Positions 60,188 through 64,000 of a stretch of 64,000 nucleotides of DNA are shown here, piece after piece. The DNA is taken from assembly GCA_963665705.1 (NCBI GenBank), contig OY762448.1, positions 1,364,001 to 1,428,000 of the forward strand, in the 5' to 3' direction. Under the pieces are notes generated by a model. It saw only the letters and a list, made by a program, of their open reading frames with translations, had not been told where the DNA came from and made no database searches. Position numbers and translations under genes: made by a program. Every line of letters starts with the position of its first letter. The stretch's first letter is position 1. Origin of the DNA: Saccharicrinis sp963665705 (GTDB taxonomy: Bacteria > Bacteroidota > Bacteroidia > Bacteroidales > Marinilabiliaceae).

Positions 60188-61603
60188 CACTATTAACCGA
60201 CAAAAGTTTCATTTTGGCGAGTCTCATGTCTTAATGTACTGAAAATCTGAATGCTTATCATAAGATGCAAAATACTACCCCCCTTGTTTTTAGAACAATG
60301 CAGTCTGAAAACAAGGGGATTTATTTCGTTTTGTTCGTTTGATATAAGTTCTTCTGCTATTCTGAACCATCCAAATAACCTGAAGATTGCTTACTAAATG
60401 AATTCGTACTAATGCTGCAATCGTAGAAAATGCCTTTTTGCTTTCAGATTTTACCTTTAATACTTGTAGTAATAGTTGCGCAATTAGCGTACACCATATT
60501 TGAGTTTTTATTCCGTTCTCTGTTTCAGAATAAAAGTAATGCAATTGAAAGTTTTGTTTAAGCTTTTTAAAGAGCAACTCTATATTCCACCTTAGTTTAT
60601 ATAAGTAAGCAACTTCTTCACGACTTATCTGCCAGTTATTGGTTATAAATTGATATGTTCTTTGCTGTTCATCTCGGTAAGTAACTTTTCTTAAACAAAG
60701 CGTCTTGTTTTCTTTTTTGTCTTTGTAATTTAAATGAATGTGTTCTTCTTTCAATACTCCCGCCTCATTATCCTCCAGTTCTTTAGAGTATAATTCTTCT
60801 ACCACATCATATACTGCATTTTTCTTAAGCCTACACACAAAATTTACTTCTTGTTCAGTCCACAAGGCAAATTGCAAGTAATGGTTGTAGGCTCTGTCGA
60901 AAACGATCATGCTATGTGCAGCAAGGGTCAAATATTTAAGGAAGTTTTTGTCGTGCAGTTTAGCTTCGCTTAGCTTTACAAATTCGGGAGTGTCACTATG
61001 AGCATCAATCATCATATGAACTTTTAATCCTCCTTTCTTTTTTCCATCATGCTTTGGGTTCCGCCCAACACCCTTCATTACATCTGAGAATAGTCTTATT
61101 GTGCTCGAATCGAACAGGTATAACTTATTGAAGGATACATTATCAATTCGGCTGACCGACAAAAGTGGTTTAAAATGTTCTAGTAACATGAAATATAGTT
61201 CTTCGAAGAATTCATTACTTCGATTGCGCAAGCCATCTCCTGCAGTACTCTTTGCTGGTGAACTTGACATCCCAAAGTGGTTCAGTTTTCCCTGCATACT
61301 CATCATGCCATCACAAATTTCACCCATAGAGTCGCACCGGCTAAATGCACCAAATAGCAGTGTCAGTAACTGCTCCCATGAGCTGAACTTTTTATAATAT
61401 CTGTCTGCTTTATACTTATTCACCAAAGCATCAAACTTGTTTCGAGGGATAAAATCTATTAGTTGTTTGAAAATTGGCTGACCGACTAAATTCTTTTCAC
61501 TATTTTTATTGCTCATAATTTTATTGTTGTGGTGACCTAAAATTATGAAAAAGAAAGGATGGCTCGATTGAACCATCCTTTTATTTTTTCTCGGTTAGTA
61601 GTG
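60188..61603 (-). mobile_element. IS4-family insertion sequence (1416 bp) inside the rhamnosidase gene
   Basis: The ends are inverted repeats cactattaaccgacaaaa (left) and cactactaaccgagaaaa (right, reverse complement), agreeing at 16 of 18 positions. Flanking 9-bp direct duplications atatttttg lie at 60179-60187 and 61604-61612. One transposase gene is carried on the minus strand. Removing 1416 + 9 bp joins the two rhamnosidase parts in frame. Confidence 0.93.
60290..61516 (-). CDS. IS4-family transposase
   Basis: 408 residues from the ATG at 61516 (MSNKNSEKNLVGQPIFKQLIDFIP); an in-frame ATG at 61576 lies near the IS end and is not favoured. The N-terminal DUF4372-type domain contains DRYYKKFSSWEQLLTLLFGAFSRCDSMGEI. 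DDE residues: Asp in YLFDSSTIRLFSD, Asp in SMIVFDRAYNHY, Glu in YLYKLRWNIELLFKKLKQNFQL (the IS4 YREK-type segment). The frame is intact. Confidence 0.95.
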   Translation of the reverse strand: MSNKNSEKNLVGQPIFKQLIDFIPRNKFDALVNKYKADRYYKKFSSWEQLLTLLFGAFSRCDSMGEICDGMMSMQGKLNHFGMSSSPAKSTAGDGLRNRSNEFFEELYFMLLEHFKPLLSVSRIDNVSFNKLYLFDSSTIRLFSDVMKGVGRNPKHDGKKKGGLKVHMMIDAHSDTPEFVKLSEAKLHDKNFLKYLTLAAHSMIVFDRAYNHYLQFALWTEQEVNFVCRLKKNAVYDVVEELYSKELEDNEAGVLKEEHIHLNYKDKKENKTLCLRKVTYRDEQQRTYQFITNNWQISREEVAYLYKLRWNIELLFKKLKQNFQLHYFYSETENGIKTQIWCTLIAQLLLQVLKVKSESKKAFSTIAALVRIHLVSNLQVIWMVQNSRRTYIKRTKRNKSPCFQTALF

Positions 61604-62181
61604 ATATTTTTGTTTTTATCCATTAGGCGTTCATCGTTTGCTCCGTAGATAAATCCCGCTTTAGTACTATTTGAACGCTTATCTAACTGTACCGTAAAAT
61701 CTATTTTAAATACCGGAAGATATTGTGAATAGAGAACCAAATCCTTATTGCTTCTGCCAATCCATTTGGCTCCATTCCAGGCTGATTCACTATTGTCAAG
61801 TAAGCCTGTTTCGAACCAAGATTCTGCAACATGCTTCTTTTTTTGATTGTCCCAAACTGTTAGTTGCCATTTATACTTTGTAACAGGCTTTAAATTTTCA
61901 CCATTGTATCGAACATTTAATGATTCGCTATTTGATATTTTGCCTGAATTCCATACTTCTATGTTGATGTCATTAAATACTAAAATCTGATAGGCAGTTT
62001 GATAACAGCCTGGCTTTTCTGATTCCATTTGCCAGCTAAATCTTGGATCTTTAACATCAATTCCTAATGGAGTTTGGGAATACTCTGTTTGTAGCCTGTT
62101 AATTACTATATCAGCTGCTTTTAAATTAAAAACAGGAACGACTAGTATTGTCAGGATAATTATAAGTCTAAATTGTTTCAT
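61543..62181 (-). pseudogene. alpha-L-rhamnosidase (GH78), N-terminal part cut by the IS4 insertion
   Basis: Genuine sequence runs from 62181 to the IS edge at 61604. Signal peptide MKQFRLIIILTILVVPVFNLKA, then the rhamnosidase N-terminal domain: VINRLQTEYSQTPLGIDVKDPRFSWQMES, YKWQLTVWDN, ESWFETGLLD, KWIG, and FIYGANDERLMDKNKNI at the junction. The last 20 codons to the stop at 61543 are read from the IS. The partner fragment starts with IYKLENPRDSSF at 60178, completing the NKNIYKLEN junction. Confidence 0.92.
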
Positions 62182-62462
62182 TTGATAAAGATATATTTTC
62201 TATATGAATTAGCTGTTGTTCGTTTTTTTAATACTCAACTCTTTTGTAAAACATGGCTTATAATACTGGTTTGCTGTAAATTATAAGCAAATTACTGATG
62301 TATGAGATTTTTTTTACTTAGCATGGAAAGAAATAAAAGAACTCCAGATTATAACAATCGTGAGTTTTCTATATCTAAACTTATAAGCTCTTCTTAATTA
62401 ATTGCTTCATCTAAAGCTTTACCCTGATTAATCCTTTCTTATTTGAGGATTAAGAAAACTCA
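62182..62462. other. spacer between AraC gene 3 and the rhamnosidase
   Basis: 281 bp, AT-rich. It should contain the rhamnosidase promoter on the minus strand and the 3' end of the AraC transcript. No operator copy was found here. Confidence 0.4.
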
Positions 62463-63359
62463 TTAATTCATGTTTCTATATTCACCCGGTGTCATTCCAA
62501 CTTTTTGTTTAAATAACCTTGTAAAGTGAGTTGGATTCTTAAATCCTAATTCATAGGCGATTTCGCTTATAGATTCCTTATTCTCCAGAATTTTCTGTTT
62601 GGCTTTGTTCAACAGTTTTAATTGAATGTATTCCAAAGCAGTTTTACCTGTTTCCTTTTTAATTAAATCACCAAAATAATTGGTTGACAAATGAACTATT
62701 TCGGCACAATAAGTAACTGAAGGCAACCCTAATGTTTTGGGTTTTTCTGAATCAAAATAGTCATTTAGTACCTCTTCAAACTTTTGCAGTACATCACTGT
62801 TTGCTTCGTTTCGGGTAATAAACTGACGGTCGTAAAAACGTGAACAATAATTTAAAAATAATTCAATATTATCAACAATCAACAGCTTGCTGTGCTTATC
62901 TGTTCCTTGTTCCAATTCAAGTTTGATTTTCTCAAAACAATCCAATACAATTTTTCGCTCTCTGGGTGATATATGCAAAGCTTCATTTGTATTGTAATTA
63001 AAAAAGGAATATTTGGAAATGTTTTTCCCTAATTGTGTTCCTCGAATCAAATCGGGATGAAACAATAAAGCATAGCCTTGTGGTTTATAATTATCATCAA
63101 TCTGTACATGTATGATTTGGCCAGGAGCCACAAAAACTAAACTTTTATCCTGATAGTCATACGTTTGTTTACCATACTTTATATCGCCACACATTACTTC
63201 TTTTAAGTAAACTGCATAAAACCCAAAGTTCATTTTCGAAGCATATATCTCAGGTACTCTACCATCAAAATCCATGATGCTTACTAAAGGATGTAAGTTC
63301 TCTTTGTGGTAAAAAGCATCGTGTTCGCTTACCGTATTTATGTTGTGAATTTTGTCCAT
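62463..63359 (-). CDS. AraC-family transcriptional regulator 3
   Basis: 298 residues, third intact paralogue in the window: N-terminal NFGFYAVYLKEVMCGDIKYGKQTYDYQDKSLVFVAPGQI, central RFYDRQFITRNEA, and C-terminal HLSTNYFGDLIKKETGKTALEYI ... SISEIAYELGFKNPTHFTRLFKQKVGMTPGEYR. It is divergent from an SDR gene, with operator 4 between the two. The three paralogues may recognise overlapping sets of the six operators. Confidence 0.93.
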   Translation of the reverse strand: MDKIHNINTVSEHDAFYHKENLHPLVSIMDFDGRVPEIYASKMNFGFYAVYLKEVMCGDIKYGKQTYDYQDKSLVFVAPGQIIHVQIDDNYKPQGYALLFHPDLIRGTQLGKNISKYSFFNYNTNEALHISPRERKIVLDCFEKIKLELEQGTDKHSKLLIVDNIELFLNYCSRFYDRQFITRNEANSDVLQKFEEVLNDYFDSEKPKTLGLPSVTYCAEIVHLSTNYFGDLIKKETGKTALEYIQLKLLNKAKQKILENKESISEIAYELGFKNPTHFTRLFKQKVGMTPGEYRNMN

Positions 63360-63427
63360 TTTCTATCATTTATACACACAAAATTAAATAATAATCAGTT
63401 AGGTTTTATTCCATTTTATCCAAATCC

Positions 63428-63491
63428 GTAAAAGTGGTCAGATAATCCGAGCTTTGTATAACTAACTAATAATAAAGAAATGGGAACTTTG
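63428..63491 (+). promoter_or_regulatory. AraC operator-promoter, site 4 (SDR gene)
   Basis: 34-bp site at 63428-63461, the most divergent copy (GTAAAAGTGGTCA, then 21 bp after its start GAGCTTTGTATAA). After exactly 26 bp comes TTTG (63488-63491) in gaactttg. The SDR start codon is 40 bp further. Confidence 0.6.
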
Positions 63492-63531
63492 CAATCAAGA
63501 TAATTGTTAAAAAAATCAAAGCGTTTTTAAG

Positions 63532-64000
63532 ATGGAAAATATGCAAAACAAAATAGCTCTAGTCACTGGTGCAGCACAAGGTATTGGATTCGCAACAGCC
63601 AAACTTTTTGCAAAATCTGGAGCAACAGTTGTGCTTGCCGATTACAACGAAAAAGTAGTGAAGGAATCAGCCAACTTACTCGCAACTCAAGGTTTCAATA
63701 CATTGGCAATAAAATGCGATGTTTCTAACGAGGAGGAAGTTAAATCGATGATTGAGAAAACAGTGAAACAATTTGGTCGATTGGATTATGCATATAACAA
63801 TGCAGGCGTACAAAATGAATTGGCTGAAGCGGCAGACCAAACAAAAGAAGATTTCGACCGTGTAATTGGTGTAAATCTGCAAGGTGTTTGGAGTTGTATG
63901 AAATACGAATTGCAACAAATGCGTAAGCAAGGGTATGGAGCGATTGTAAACTGCTCATCAATAGGTGGTATTTTAGGGGGTGCACAACGAGGTACGTATC
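63532..64000 (+). CDS. short-chain dehydrogenase/reductase (cut by window end)
   Basis: 156 codons are visible and the frame runs off the window. It starts MENMQNKIALVTGAAQGIGF with the TGxxxGIG nucleotide motif, then LADYNEK (Asp at the cofactor-choice position, hinting at NAD), NNAG in YAYNNAGVQNE, and the catalytic Ser in IVNCSSIGG. The active-site YxxxK lies beyond the edge. It is the first gene behind operator 4 and divergent from AraC regulator 3, repeating the regulator-plus-reductase layout of the 31.7-53 kb region. Confidence 0.95.
   Translation, partial: MENMQNKIALVTGAAQGIGFATAKLFAKSGATVVLADYNEKVVKESANLLATQGFNTLAIKCDVSNEEEVKSMIEKTVKQFGRLDYAYNNAGVQNELAEAADQTKEDFDRVIGVNLQGVWSCMKYELQQMRKQGYGAIVNCSSIGGILGGAQRGTY

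Noticed and set aside
61543..61603. Last 20 codons of the N-terminal rhamnosidase frame as native protein
   Set aside because: They are read from the IS4 right end; the native sequence stops at the 9-bp target duplication.

Overview
The window is AT-rich chromosomal DNA from an anaerobic member of the Bacteroidota (Bacteroidales/Marinilabiliales-like). The signs are a FISUMP protein with a type IX secretion (T9SS) sorting tail, SusD-era style lipoproteins with Bacteroidota lipoboxes, TAnnTTTG-type -7 promoter elements, DUF6266 and DUF4248-like proteins, an ArsF/ArsG-type arsenical operon and IS1595/IS256/IS4 elements with Bacteroidota-like transposases. No rRNA, tRNA or CRISPR array was seen. 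The genus cannot be fixed from the sequence alone.

Layout. 1-3.0 kb: end of an ABC-2 export operon (ATPase fragment plus two permeases). 3.1-4.4 kb: a Dcu-type C4-dicarboxylate antiporter, with an IS1595 copy (4492-5451) inserted 42 bp upstream of its start. 5.7-9.2 kb: VOC protein, secreted esterase, DUF6266 protein and repeat-rich spacers. 9.8-13.5 kb: eutBC (ethanolamine ammonia-lyase) and a FadL-like outer-membrane protein. 13.7-16.7 kb: arsR-thioredoxin-arsF-arsG-arsP operon with ArsR-type operators. 16.8-22.7 kb: histidine kinase/response regulator, then ABC ATPase, UreG/HypB-like GTPase, Fe-S protein, PiT-family permease and flavodoxin-ferredoxin, a set whose substrate I cannot name. 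23-25.5 kb: a second, inverted IS1595 copy and an IS256 element, each with its own 8-bp target duplication. 26.2-30.6 kb: secreted proteins, three of them preceded by the same conserved leader (TTGGCCGCCAATG ... GATTAAAAA). 30.7-31.3 kb: a mini J-domain protein and a DUF4248-like protein.

31.7-53.4 kb plus 62.5-64.0 kb is the most striking part. It holds three intact AraC-family paralogues, two AraC remnants and about 20 redox or electrophile-processing genes: flavodoxins, aldo/keto reductases, Zn- and Fe-alcohol dehydrogenases, SDRs, tautomerase, ABM monooxygenase, cupin-carboxymuconolactone decarboxylase fusion, serine acetyltransferase, a DXS paralogue and an MFS exporter. I find six copies of a 34-bp operator in front of these operons. 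Each is a direct repeat with a 21-bp period, and each lies 25-26 bp upstream of a TTTG -7 motif, as expected for an AraC activator touching RNA polymerase. The set resembles the E. coli YqhC-YqhD-DkgA aldehyde response in outline, but it is much larger and several enzymes carry Sec or Tat export signals.

54-62 kb: a GH2 beta-galactosidase-like lipoprotein and a GH78 alpha-L-rhamnosidase gene cut in two by an IS4-family element (60188-61603). Removing the IS and one 9-bp target duplication restores a 1158-codon reading frame exactly.
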